From Mycobacterium shinjukuense (lineage in GTDB: Bacteria > Actinomycetota > Actinomycetes > Mycobacteriales > Mycobacteriaceae), in contig NZ_AP022575.1 in assembly GCF_010730055.1 (NCBI RefSeq), forward strand, positions 1-64,000: a stretch of 64,000 nucleotides of DNA. Direction: 5' to 3'. The notes beneath the pieces were generated by a model. The model saw only the letters and a program-made list of their open reading frames with translations, did no database searches and was not told the origin of the DNA. This document shows positions 1 through 10,168 of the stretch, piece by piece. Each line of letters opens with the position of its first letter. Within the stretch, counting starts at the first letter, position 1. Both the position numbers and the translations under genes were made by a program.

Positions 1-2937
1 CGGGCTTTACAACACCGGCACGGCGGGCTTGGCCACGCCCGGCCGAGTGTCGGGCTTTGTCAATGTCGGCACCGACCTGGCGGGCTTCCGCGACGCGACC
101 AGGACAACCTTCAACGTGGGCCTGGCCAATCTGGGCGCGTTGAATGTGGGCTTGGAAATGTTGGCGACTACAACCTGGGCAACGGCAAGCGTCGGCTCCT
201 GGCTGGGCGCGGCAACCTGGGCGGCAGCAATGTCGGCGGCAACGGCAGCGCCAACATCAGGGTTCGGCAACGCCGGCCCGTCGGCGACCGCGGGCCTGTC
301 AACATCGGCAGGCAACATCGGCTCTTTCAACCTCGGCCTGGGCAACACCGGCAGCCACAACATCGGGTTGGGCAACACCGGCAACAACAACGTCGGTATC
401 GGGCTCACCGGTGACAATCAGGTCGGGTTCGGCGCCTGGAACTCCGGCAGCGGCAACATCGGCCTGTTCAACTCCGGCACCAACAACATCGGCATCGGCA
501 GCTCCGGCACCGGCAACTTCGGCATCGGCAGCTCCGGCAGCTTCAACACCGGCATCGGCAATGCCGGCAGCACCAACACCGGCTTGTTTAACACCGGTGC
601 GGTCAACACCAGGCTGGCCAACTCCGGTGACTACAACACCGGCTGGTACAACATCGGTCATACCAATACCGGCATCGCCAACGGGTGACTACAACACCGG
701 CTTGTTCAACCCGGGCACCTACAGCACCGGCATTGCCAACGCGGGCCATCTCGACACCGGCGCCTTCATCACCGGCGACATGAACAACGCCTGTTATGGA
801 GGGCAATTCCCAGGGGCTGATCGGCGCCAACTACACCATCCACGTCGCCGAAATCCCGGCGTTCCTCAACGTTGATATTCCCGTCAATATCCCAATTACC
901 GCGACTTTCACTCCCGTGACTATCAATGCGTTCACGATTCCGGCAGTCCCCACAGCGGCCTCAACGACGACTTGGGCGGCAAAGTCGCGGGCGATATTGG
1001 CCCCATCTCCTTCTCCAGCATCTCGTTTAGCTTTGCCAACCCCTCGGTGAGCCTCAACGTGGGCAACCCCGACGGTTCGACGGTGATCAACATCGTCGGC
1101 ACCGGCGGACTGAACCAGTCGACATTACCCTCATCAATATCGCGGCGGCCCCGGGCTTCTTCAACTCCACCACCTTGCCGTCGTCGGGATTTTTCAACAG
1201 CGGCACCGGCAGCTCCTCGGGTTTCGGCAACGTCGGCGCCAACAATTCGGGCTGGCAGAACGTTTCCTTTGGGAGCCTCGGCAGCTCGGGTATCAAAAAC
1301 TGGGGCGCGCTGGATTCGGGTGTGGCGAACCTGGGCAACACCGTGTCGGGCTTTCTCAACACCAGCTCGCTGGACCTGTCCACGCCGGCCAACGTCTCGG
1401 GCCTCCAAAACATCGGCACCAACCTGGCGGGCCTGTTCCGCGACGGCCCGGGCGGCACGACGTTCAACCTCGGCCTGGCAAACCGCGGCATCGTCAACCT
1501 GGGCAGCGCCAACGTCGGCGACTACAACCTGGGAAGCGCAAACGTCGGTGGATTCAACCTGGGCAGCGCCAACCTCGGCTCCTTCAACTTGGGGCGCAAA
1601 CATCGGCAATGCCAACGTTGGCCTGGGCAATGTCGGCAGCAACAACGTCGGCTTCAACACCGGTCCGCTGCTGACCGCCGGCATGCACAACATTGGCCTT
1701 GGCAACACCGGCAGCAACAACGTCGGCTTCGGCAACAGCGGCGACGGCAACATCGGCTTCAACTCCGGCAACAACAACGTCGGCATCGGGCTCACCGGTG
1801 ACAACCAGCGCGGCTTCGGCGCCTGGAACTCCGGCAGCGGCAATATCGGCTTGTTCAACTCCGGCACCAACAACGTCGGCATCGGCAACTCGGGCACCGG
1901 AAACTTCGGCGTCGGCAACTCCGGGAACGACAACACCGGCATCGGCAACACCGGCAGCGCCAACACCGGCCTGTTTAACACCGGGCTTGCCAACACCGGC
2001 ATCGGCAACTCCGGCAACTACAACACCGGGATCGGCAACGCGGGCGAAGCCAACACCGGCAGTTTCAACAGCGGCGATCACAACACGGCCGGCATGAACT
2101 CGGGCAACTACAACACGGGCTACCTCAATGGTGGCGACTACAACACCGGCATAGCAAACGGCGGCAATGTGAACACCGGTGCCCTCAACTCCGGCAGCTA
2201 CAACAACGGCTTCTTGTGGCGCGGCGATCACCAGGGCCTGATCAGCTTCGGCTACGCGGTTACGATTCCCGAAATCCCTACCACTACGACATCGAGGCGA
2301 CATCTTGTACCGATCAGGGCTACATCGGCGAAATTACGCAGAATGAGTTCACGATTTCCAAGATACCTATAAAGGTCCAGTTGGAACAGAAGATCTGCTA
2401 CCCCTATTGGAAGCCTCCGTTCTATAGGTGTCATACGATCCACATAACTGTCTACGACGGTCATATCGGCGGGTGGACCGTCGATTCGAGTGTGCTATTA
2501 GACCAAACTCCGGTTGATTACCTGTTGCACGAAGCGTTTGACTTTTCCGGCCACGGCAGCAGGCGGTCCCATCACCTTCGGCTTCGGCTACCAGCCCAGT
2601 CCCGGATTCTTCAACTCGACGGACACGCCGTCGTCGGGCTTGTTCAACTCCGGCACAGGTAGCTCGTCGGGTTTCTTCAACTCGGGTGCCGGAAGTCTGT
2701 CGGGCGTGCTGAACAGGGTGCTGGTCATTCGAGGCCTCTGGAACGCCGGCAAGCGTAGCGGACTCGGGCTTCTTGAACGTCGGCACGATGGAGTCGGGCG
2801 TGCTGAACATGGGCAACACCGTTTCCGGTCTCTTCAACACGAGCACCGCCAACATGGCGACGCAAGCATTCGTCTCCGGAGTCGGCAACAAAGGCCAAGA
2901 AATTGCAGGATTCTTCCACGATTTTAAGCTGTCATAG
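1..2937 (+). pseudogene. PPE-MPTR gene, 3' part, multiply frameshifted
   Basis: The repeats NxGxGNxG, GLFNSGTNN and GFFNSGTGSS identify the MPTR part of a large PPE protein; the PPE domain lies off the left edge. The correct reading frame changes about ten times, near 160, 260, 687, 800, 960, 1125, 1600, 2270, 2565 and 2750, and ends at a TAG at 2935-2937. Each local frame keeps perfect repeat character. Two modules follow one another about 1.39 kb apart. Each has MPTR repeats, then a non-repeat segment beginning near GLIG/GLIS and containing IPEIP-like strings, then a PGFFNST...SSGFFNSG segment. Such modular PPE proteins are typically cell-surface or ESX-5 exported. Either a pseudogene or an assembly-damaged gene; only indels and no isolated nonsense codons are evident, which favours very recent decay or sequence error. 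Confidence 0.8.
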
Positions 2938-3531
2938 TTGATTCTTACGGTCGTCCGCCAACGGCGTCACAGTAAAGGCTATGCACACAATACGCAAATA
3001 CTTTCTAGTAGACGCCGATCCGTAGGCGTCCTAATGTGTGGCACATCGTGCTGACCGGAACCGGGCCTCCGGGCGGGTTACTATGCCGCCACCCACGCAA
3101 TGCGGTGCTCGGCATGGGTCTGCACAAATACTCAAGCAGTCCAGGGTGCTGCGTGATTACGAGATAAACAGGGTATTTAATCCCAAGTGCTGTCGCAGTG
3201 CATAGCGACAACGGGGAGTTGACGCCGAACCTTTCGCGACCAAACCTGGACCACCCGCTGTTGAACGCGGTGCGAAAAAGTGCCGCAATGCGTGCCCACG
3301 CCGTACTGGGAACCATGACGAAGACCGCGATTCCGTATCGGGTGCCCTACCCGCAGACGATGCCCAGGAGACCACACCCACCCGCGGGATTAACGGGCCT
3401 ACTAGACCCGAGGTTTCGGAACGCCTTGTTGGCCGCCGACGGGGGCAGCTAACACCGATATCGCCGATGCGACCGCGACGAGTCGGCCGATGGTGCTCGA
3501 ATGGCGTGGGCGGGATGTGGCATCGGGTCGG
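2938..3531. other. Gene-free stretch between PPE-MPTR and PE_PGRS
   Basis: It holds an orphan copy of the PE/PPE promoter (2993-3037) facing right with no PE/PPE start behind it. The DNA from about 3120 to 3420 is less GC-rich than its surroundings. A possible 84-residue frame starts at GTG 3198, but I recognise no family and see no good ribosome binding site. Probably the site of a lost gene. Confidence 0.5.
2993..3037 (+). promoter_or_regulatory. PE/PPE promoter module, copy 1 (orphan)
   Basis: CGCAA box 2993-2997, -35 TAGACG 3009-3014, 17-bp spacer, -10 TAATGT 3032-3037. Unlike the other six copies, only 11 bp instead of 22 separate the box from the -35, an apparent one-helical-turn deletion, and the TTGCG half is missing. 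No gene start follows. Confidence 0.5.
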
Positions 3532-6500
3532 CTAACGCTGACCGGGGCTGCCGTTCGTACCGGGCGTGCCGTCGGTGCCGTCGAGGCCGCTGGCGCCGCG
3601 GGCCGGCGATGCCGGGGAGCCAGCGCGCCTGCCGGCTCCGGCAGCGCGGCGCCGCCGGCGCCGCCGGCGCCGCCGTTCGCTGGCCCAGCGCGCCGCCGGC
3701 CTCGGCGACCGCCGATCCGTCGGGCCGTTGCCGCCACTTCCGCCGTTGCCGCCGTTTTGGCCGTTCGTGCCGTTGCCGCCGTTGCCGCCGTTGCCGCCGT
3801 TGCCGGCGGTCGGTGGCGCCGCTGGCGATACTGCCGCCGTTGCCGCCTCCGCCCTTTCCGCCGGCACACGCCGTTGCCACCGCCGTCCGCCAACCTCGTG
3901 ACCCTGTTTCCGCCGTTGCCGCCGCCCGCCGCCATTGCCGCCCTGCCGCCGTTGCCGCCGCTGCCGTTGCTGCTGTCGCCGACGACGCCGTTTCCGCCGT
4001 TCCGCCGTTGCCGGCGGTGCCGCTGGCGCCAGGCGATGTTTCCACCGTTTCCGCCGTTGCCGCCGACGCCGCCACTTCCGAAGCCCTCCGGGCTGAGCCG
4101 CCGTTGCCGCCCCATTGCCGGCGGTGCTGCTGGGGCCGCCGCTTGCCGTGACGTCGCCGCCGGCACCGCCGTTGCCGCCGACCCCGCCCGCCGTTGCCGC
4201 CGTTTCCGCCGTCACCTCCGTTAGCCAGCCCGGAAGAGCTGGTGTTTGCGGCGCTACCGCCGTCGCCGCCGTTGCCGCCTGGCGCGAAATCCCCGCCGAG
4301 CCGCCGTCGCCGCCGCGTCCGGGCGGTGGTGGCTGACGAACTGCTGTCGGCAAAGCCGTTTCCGCCGTTTCCGCCTTGCTGGATGTTAAGCGGGTCAAAC
4401 GTTGTGGTGCCGGGGTGCCGGGTCCGCCGTCGGGTATCGTCGCGGTGCCGTCGGTGCCGTTCTTGCGAGTCGACCCGGGTGTCGTTCTCGGCGCTGGCGC
4501 CGATGCCGCCGGCGCCGCCCGCCCGCCGTTGCCGCCGTTGCCGCCATGGCCCTGGCTGCGGGGCTGCCGCCGGTGCCGCCGGCAGCTTTCCGCCTGCCAG
4601 GCTCGCCGCCGGCTGAGCCGTTACCGCCAACACCGCCGTTGCCGCCGGAGGACGTGGGTGGCACATTGTCTGGGCTGACGGTGAGCCATTGGTACCAGCT
4701 CTACCGGCTCCACCGTTTCCGCCCGCCCGCCATTTCCACCATTTCCGCCGCTTCCCCGGCTACGCCGCCGGCGGGCTCCGCCGTCGCCGCCGTTCCTCCA
4801 GACCGGCGACACCGCCGTTCCCGCCGTCCCCGCCGTTGCCGGCGACTCCGAGGATGCCGCCGACCGCGCCGGCGTTCCCCGGCGCCGGCCTTTCACCGGC
4901 GCCATTTCCACCGGCACCGCCAGTTCCGCCGGCCGCCAGGCCACCGGCACCGCCCTGGCCGCCGGCGCCGGCGACGCCCCCGGGTCCTCCGGCACCGCCA
5001 TTGCCTGCGGCGAAAGTCGCGTCGTCGCCCGCCGCGCCCGCGCCGCCGTCCCCGCCGGCTCCCGCGGCGCCGCCGGTGCCGCCGGTGCCGCCGGTACCGC
5101 CGGTGGCACCGATTCCGCCGGCGGCCGCCGGCGCGCCGAACCGCCGTTGCCACCGTTGAGACGCCGATGCCGCCGTTGTTGGACGAGGGTACCGGCTACG
5201 CCGGCCGCACCGTTGCCGCCGTTTCCGCCGTCGCCCCGGCGCCGGCCCCAAAAACACCCGTTCCATTCCTTCCGCCGCCGACCGCGGCGCTCCGCCGTTG
5301 CCGCCAGGCCGCCGATGCCGCCGTTGTTGGACGGGTACGGCTACGCCGGCCACCGCGCCGCTCGGCGCCACCGTCGCCGCCGGTGCCGCCGTTGCCGCCG
5401 TTGCCAGCGGTGGCGCCGGTTCCGCCGGCCGTGCCTGCCTGCGCCGCCCATCGTGCCGTCACCGCCAGGGGAAACGCCGTTTGCGCCGTGTCCGCCGTTT
5501 CCGCCGTGTCCACCGGGTCCACCGTGTCCACCCGCACCCCCGGTGCCTGCCTGGCCACCGTTAGCAGCCCCGGCATCGCCGGGTGCGCCGCCGGCGCCGC
5601 CCTTCCCGCCGGCCCCGCCGGGCTGGGTGGCCGTGCCGACAGCGCCGTTCGCGCCGTTACCGCCGGCACCTCCAGACCCGCCGTTTCCGCCAGCGCCGGA
5701 AGTGCCCCCCGCCCCCCCGGCGGCCCCACCGGTACCACTGCCGCCCGGCCATTCCGTCCGTCCGTTTGCCGCGTCCACTGCCGTTCCATTCCACCATCCG
5801 GCTTTCCCCACCCGGGCCTCCCTCCGCTTCCTCGGCCCCGCCTGCCCGTTTCCACCATCGGCGCGCCGCCCGCACCGCCGGCGATGCCGCTGCCACCATT
5901 CCCACCGGTGCCGCCGCGGCCGCCTGCCCCGCCGGTGCCGCCGTCGCCGGCGCCACCGCCGGCGATCGCGGCTCCACCAACGCCGCCCTGACCGCCGGTC
6001 CCGCCCGCTGTGCCGACGGTGCCGGACATGCCGCTGCCTGCCTCGGCGCTTACGCCATTCAAGCCATTGCCCCCGGTTCCGCCGGTTCCGCCAACGCCAC
6101 CGGTGCCTGCGGCGCCCGGCTGGCCGCCGACGCTCAACATGCCGCGCGCGCCGCCGGCCCCGCCGGTGCCCGCGGTGCCCCCGGCGCCGCCGGTGCCGCC
6201 GACACCGGCATGCACTGGACGGGCGTCGCCGCCCTTTCCACTGCCATGCCGCTGCCGGGGCCGGACCGCCGGCCAGGCTTCAACAACGGGCCCGAACCAC
6301 CGGCCCGCCGTTACCGCCAGGCCACCGACACCGCCGCTGTCACCGGCGGCGGCCGCCACCCGCGCCGCCCGCGCCGCCGGCCACCGGCCGCCGGCCGCCG
6401 CTGGTCAACAACCGCCGGCCCCGCCGGTACCGCCACCACGTTGCCACCGGTGCCGCGCCTGCGCTCCCAGCGGTACCGGCCCCGCCGGGCCCACCGGCCC

Positions 6501-7219
6501 CACCGTTGCCGAATAATTGGTTGCCGTTTCCGCCGTTTCCACCGGTACCGCCGCCGATCCCGCCAGCGCCGCCATCACCGCCGCCGCCGAACAGCCAACC
6601 GCCGTTACCGCCGTTGCCGCCGTTGCCGCCGCCGGCCGCCAGTGCCCCGGCGCCGCCCTTGCCGAACAGCAGTCCGCCGGCGCCACCGTTGCCGCCGTGG
6701 GCGCCGCCGCTGCCGCCGGCGCCACCCAGACCGCCACAAGCCCACAGCCCGCCGACCCGCCGTTGCCGCCGGCCTGGCCAGGCGCGCCGGCGCACCGTTG
6801 CCACCGTTGCCAAACAGCAGCCCGGCGTCGCCGCCGTTGCCCCGCGTCGGCACCGTTGCCGATGAGGGGCGCCGAAAGCGCCTCGCCGGGCGCATTCAAC
6901 GCGTTCAGCGCAAGGTGTAGCGGATTGTCTACGATGATGGTGAGTTGGCCGCTTCGGCGGCGGCATACGAGTTCGCGGCGGCCCCAAAGCCTGCACCAAT
7001 CGGTCGTGAAATGCCGCTGCCTGCCCGGCCAATGCCTGGTATCCCTGGGCGTGCATCCCGAACAACGCAACCGCCGCCGAGACCTCGTCGGCACCGGCGG
7101 CCACCACGGTGGTGGTGACCGCAGCGACCGGCGTTGGCGGCGCTGACGGCCGAGCCGATCCCAGCCAGATTCGAAGCCGCAGCCGCTACAACCTCCGGCG
7201 CCACATTCACAAACGACAT
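3532..7219 (-). pseudogene. PE_PGRS gene, full span but multiply frameshifted
   Basis: It starts at ATG 7217-7219 behind GGAAGGA with the PE signature MSFVNVAPEVVAAAASNL, and ends with the usual PE_PGRS tail GTPGTNGSPGQR and a TAG at 3532-3534. The frame changes after SAVSAANA near 7130, again within VAAGADEVSAAVALF...HAQGYQALAG, again before NSYAAAEAAN and the LIGNGADAG linker, and repeatedly through the Gly-Gly-X region. No single frame encodes the roughly 1,228 residues. A PGRS sub-block is duplicated near 5165 and 5310. The upstream promoter and ribosome site look intact, so the locus is recently broken or mis-assembled rather than ancient debris. Confidence 0.8.
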
Positions 7220-7302
7220 CGCGGTTCCTTCCACCACGAGCACATGACCGAACGTCGCCGCCTCGCGGTGCTTCTGATCAGCGCATTGCTGCCTACAAGG
7301 CC

Positions 7303-7366
7303 ACGCTAGAGACCACATATCGGCGTCTAGCACAAGGTTGCGAAGAAACCCATGCGTAGCTCGCAA
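7303..7366 (-). promoter_or_regulatory. PE/PPE promoter module, copy 2
   Basis: Read on the minus strand: TTGCG 7362-7366, CGCAT 7352-7356, 22 bp, -35 TAGACG 7324-7329, 15-bp spacer, -10 TAGCGT 7303-7308. It lies about 85 bp upstream of the PE_PGRS start at 7219. The 15-bp spacer is the shortest of the set. Confidence 0.7.
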
Positions 7367-7583
7367 GTATCGTGTCGTGGTGGAGTGGGCGTGCCCAACA
7401 GCGTCGCGAGGGCCGCCGGCGCCTAGTCGGCACCGCTGAATGTGCACGTGCTGTGCGGGCCTCCGAACGCGCGGAACACCGATGGTAGGCCCGCATGAGT
7501 GGGGCCAGTCGGGCGAGGGCGCTGCGGGAAACGCCGGCAAGAGTTACCGACCTGCCGGGCCAGCCACAAAAGCATTCGGGCAA

Positions 7584-7640
7584 CGCAAAAGTTTATTCAC
7601 AACCTTCTACTAGACGCCGATGGTGTGCGCTGAATAGCGT
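7584..7640 (+). promoter_or_regulatory. PE/PPE promoter module, copy 3
   Basis: CGCAA 7584-7588, 22 bp, -35 TAGACG 7611-7616, 18-bp spacer, -10 TAGCGT 7635-7640. The TTGCG half is degenerate. It faces the PPE-esx operon that starts at 7874, giving a leader of about 225 nt in which I see no PE gene, although PPE genes of this type normally follow one. Copies 2 and 3 are divergent and about 280 bp apart. Confidence 0.7.
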
Positions 7641-7873
7641 CGCCGTGTCACCAAGAAGTCTGGATCGTCTTGATAACACGACTCCATGCAGCGTGTTGTT
7701 CACGTCGCCGGCAAAGAGCTCGCGCTTCGAGCAGGAAAACCGTGCCTTGCGTTCGTGGCGGGGGAAAGGCGGCGTGGGTCGCAAGTGCTGCGATGCGCGA
7801 TATGCGATGTGGAGGTCGCAATGGTCAGGCCGTTTCGCTTCCGGGTCGGCCGTCGTGCCCGGTTGAGGAGAAG

Positions 7874-9013
7874 ATGATGGATTTTGCGTGGTTGCCGCCG
7901 GAGATCAATTCGGCGTTGATCTTCGCCGGTGCGGGGTCCGGCCCGTTGTTTACGGCCGCGGCGGCTTGGGAGGGGTTGGCCGCGGACTTGCGGGCGTCCG
8001 TATCGTCGTTTGACTCGGTGGTCACGTCGTTAGCGGCTGGGCCGTGGTCGGGTCCGGCGTCAGAGGTGATGGCGAGCGCGGCTGCCCCATATCTGGGATG
8101 GCTGGGCACGTCGGCGGTGCTGGCCGAGGGGGCGGCTGCCCAGGCTCGAGCAGCGGCGACGGCGTTTGAGGCCGCCCGAAGCGCCATGGTGCACCCGGCC
8201 GTGGTGAATGCCAATCGAGTCCTGATGACGACGTTGGTGGCGACAAATGCATTGGGTCAGAACGCGCCGGCCATCGCGTCCACCGAGTTCCAATACACCG
8301 AGATGTGGGCGCAAGATGTCGCGGCGATGCTGGGGTATCAGTCCGGGCGACCGCGGTGGCGTCGTCATTGACACCGTTTAGCGTGCCGCCAGGTGGTGTG
8401 CCGGGGTTAGCAAATCAGGTTGCCTCGATGGTGGCAGCGGCGGCCGCAGATGGCGTCGACGCTACAGTCGTTGCCGGTGGGGACGGCCGTGGCCGGGGTG
8501 CAGGAGTTGTCGACTCCGGCGGGCATGGCGATGTCTCCGATGATGATGTTGTTGAGCAACGCGATGCGGGCCGGGGCGCCGAGCGGCGCCGGGTCGGCTG
8601 GCGCCGCCACCGCGTTGCCGGAGGGCGCCGCGAAGTTCGCTGGGGGCGCCGGCGTGCAGCAAGCGATGAAGGGGTTGGGCCACGGGGCCGGCTTGGGGGC
8701 GGCGTCGGCGGGCCTGGGCCAGGCGCGGACGGTGGGGGCGTTGTCGGTGCCGGCGACGTGGGCCGGGTCGATGCCGGCTCGGATGGCCAGTTCGGCGATG
8801 TCCGGGTTGTCGGGGCCTGGTTTGCCCAATGCTGCGGCGCTGGCGCAAGCGGTCGGAACCGGCGCTGGTGGTATGCCGATGATGCCGATGCCGATGGGCG
8901 GTATGGGTGGAGCCGGTGGTGGTATGCCCGCGGGGATGATGGGCCGCGGTGGGGCTAGTCCGCATGTGGTTCAGGCGCGGCCGAGTGTGATACCGCGGAC
9001 TGGGGTCGGATAG
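7874..9013 (+). pseudogene. PPE protein, SVP subfamily, two frameshifts
   Basis: It starts at ATG 7874 (or 7877) behind GAGGAGAAG with DFAWLPPEINSALIFAGAGSGP, the PPE-domain start with its Pro-Pro-Glu. The second WxG-containing helix region and the VVNANRVLMTTLVATNALGQN segment are normal to about residue 155. At 8345-8347 a run of three Gs appears one base short of the GGGG needed for GATAVASSL. The frame changes again between 8400 and 8465. The remaining frame carries VGALSVPATW, the SVP motif, and a Gly/Met-rich tail ending at TAG 9011-9013. It forms a unit with the two esx genes behind it, the arrangement of ESX-5-type duplications, but the usual PE partner is missing. Confidence 0.8.
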
Positions 9014-9112
9014 CGCGGGGTGATGGGCCTGGCTTGCGGTTGGCCGCGCTGCGCAGGGCAGTGATGCGTTGCAGCACAATGGATTTCATTGTTTGTTGGG
9101 AAAGGAAAGGCA

Positions 9113-9364
9113 ATGACCACTCGGTTTGTGACCGATCCGCATGAAATGCGGGCGATGGCGGGTCGTTTTGAGGTGCACGCCCAGACGGTCGAGGATGAGG
9201 CGCGTCGGATGTGGGCGTCGTCGCAAAACATCTCTGGTGTCGGCTGGAGCGGGCTGGCCGAGGCGACCTCGTTGGACACGATGACCCAGATGAATCAGGC
9301 GTTCCGCAACATTGTGACCATGCTGCATGGGGTTGGCGAACTGTTGGGTGTCGAGTGTATTTGA
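9113..9364 (+). pseudogene. EsxJ/K/P-type WXG100 gene, 5' part, interrupted by insertion
   Basis: From ATG 9113 behind AAAGGAAAGG it encodes MTTRFVTDPHEMRAMAGRF, then HAQTVEDEARRMWASSQNISGVGWSG, the WxG turn of the QILSS/Mtb9.9-associated Esx family, usually 98 residues. After MLHGV near 9333 foreign DNA begins and the frame ends at 9364 with seven unrelated residues (GELLGVE and so on). The missing family C-terminus, RDGLLRDANNYE to ILSS, is found intact at 9622-9696. The product therefore lacks the YxxxE secretion motif and part of helix 2. Confidence 0.88.
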
Positions 9365-9620
9365 GTGTGCGTTAGTGTGTTCTAATGGGTGCTGTGAATT
9401 TGGCGGATTGGGCGGCGTCGGTGGGGGTGAATCGGCATACCGCCTATCGGTGGTTTCGGGAGGGGGCGTTGCCGGTGCCCGCCGAGCGGGTGGGTCGGTT
9501 GATTCTGGTGCGCACGACGCCGGCGGGCGATGCCGCGGCGGGTGGTGTGGTGATCTATGCCCGGGTGTCCAGCCATGATCAGCGCGCCGATTTGGATCGC
9601 CAGGTGGCCCGGTTGAGGGT
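9334..9620 (+). mobile_element. IS607-family remnant (5' end plus truncated resolvase gene) inside an esx gene
   Basis: About 287 bp separates two halves of an otherwise collinear esx gene. It carries a start at 9385 (ATG) and encodes VNLADWAASVGVNRHTAYRWF, the MerR-like DNA-binding head of IS607 TnpA, followed by VVIYARVSSHDQRADLDRQVARL, the beginning of the serine recombinase domain with its catalytic Ser. The rest of TnpA, all of TnpB and the right end are absent. The junctions fall in GGGGT and GAGGGT, consistent with the GG target preference known for IS607 elements. No terminal inverted repeats are expected in this family. Confidence 0.85.
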
Positions 9621-9696
9621 GCGCGACGGGTTGCTCCGCGACGCCAACAACTACGAGCGGCAAGAGCAAGCTTCGCAGCGGATTTTGAGCAGCTAG
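9385..9696 (+). CDS. Chimeric frame: IS607 resolvase head fused to Esx C-terminus
   Basis: An uninterrupted 103-residue frame joins residues 1-77 of a serine resolvase (HTH NRHTAYRWFREG, then YARVSS) directly to the Esx tail VRDGLLRDANNYERQEQASQ and ILSS, stop TAG 9694-9696. The join is in frame and restores the native esx stop. The tail keeps the type VII signal YxxxE (Tyr-Glu-Arg-Gln-Glu). No strong ribosome site is visible before 9385, so expression is uncertain. A functional recombinase is excluded because most of the catalytic domain is missing. Confidence 0.6.
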   Translation: MGAVNLADWAASVGVNRHTAYRWFREGALPVPAERVGRLILVRTTPAGDAAAGGVVIYARVSSHDQRADLDRQVARLRVRDGLLRDANNYERQEQASQRILSS

Positions 9697-9709
9697 AAAG
9701 GATTTGGCG

Positions 9710-9994
9710 ATGACAATTAATTACCAGTTCGGTGACGTGGATGCCCATGGGGCCACGATTCGGGCTCAGGCGGCATCTTTGGAGGCTGAGCATCAGGCGA
9801 TCGTGCGTGATGTGTTGGCGGCCGGGGATTTCTGGGGTGGTGCCGGGTCGGTAGCCTGCCAGGAGTTCATCACGCAGCTGGGCCGTAATTTCCAGGTGAT
9901 CTATGAGCAGGCCAACGCGCATGGGCAAAAGGTGCAATCCGCAAGCAGCAACATGGCGCAAACCGACTCCGCAGTAGGTTCTAGCTGGGCCTAG
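9710..9994 (+). CDS. EsxN/EsxL-family WXG100 protein
   Basis: A 94-residue WXG100 protein starting at ATG 9710 behind AGAAAGGA, 13 bp after the esx tail. It begins MTINYQFGDVDAHGATIRAQ, has the FWGG turn near residue 42-45, then the second helix with NFQVIYEQANAHGQKV, and ends DSAVGSSWA. This is the EsxI/L/N/O/V (Mtb9.9) group, normally secreted by ESX-5 as a heterodimer with an EsxJ/K-type partner. Here the local partner gene is destroyed, so it must pair with a paralogue elsewhere or be non-functional. An upstream TTG is a weaker start. Confidence 0.93.
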   Translation: MTINYQFGDVDAHGATIRAQAASLEAEHQAIVRDVLAAGDFWGGAGSVACQEFITQLGRNFQVIYEQANAHGQKVQSASSNMAQTDSAVGSSWA

Positions 9995-10011
9995 GTTCTA
10001 GCTGGGCCTAG
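9978..10011 (+). repeat. 17-bp tandem duplication across the esxN-like stop
   Basis: The unit GGTTCTAGCTGGGCCTA occurs twice head to tail; the first copy contains the last codons and the TAG stop of the esx gene. A recent slippage duplication that does not alter the protein. Confidence 0.8.
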
Positions 10012-10168
10012 CCGCGCTCACCGGCAGCGTGGAACTGTCCGCGGGCGGACCCCCCGTGCTGGAAGCTGGAAGGGAGGATGGGCGGCGCGCGCGGGTGAGC
10101 GGTTGTGCCTCGGTGTTGATGCCCTGTTGATGCCCGAGTGGGCGTCGCAGAAACCGGCAATTTCGGTG

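Noticed and set aside
3198..3452. 84-residue frame in the gap behind the first PPE
   Set aside because: No family, no ribosome site and no neighbour support; kept only as a note in the gap description.
3490..6920. Long Arg/Pro/Ala-rich plus-strand frames
   Set aside because: They are mirror frames of the Gly-Gly-Asn repeats of the minus-strand PE_PGRS; no ribosome sites and no domain.
9385..9696. A functional serine recombinase
   Set aside because: Only the DNA-binding head and first strand of the catalytic domain remain; most catalytic residues are missing.
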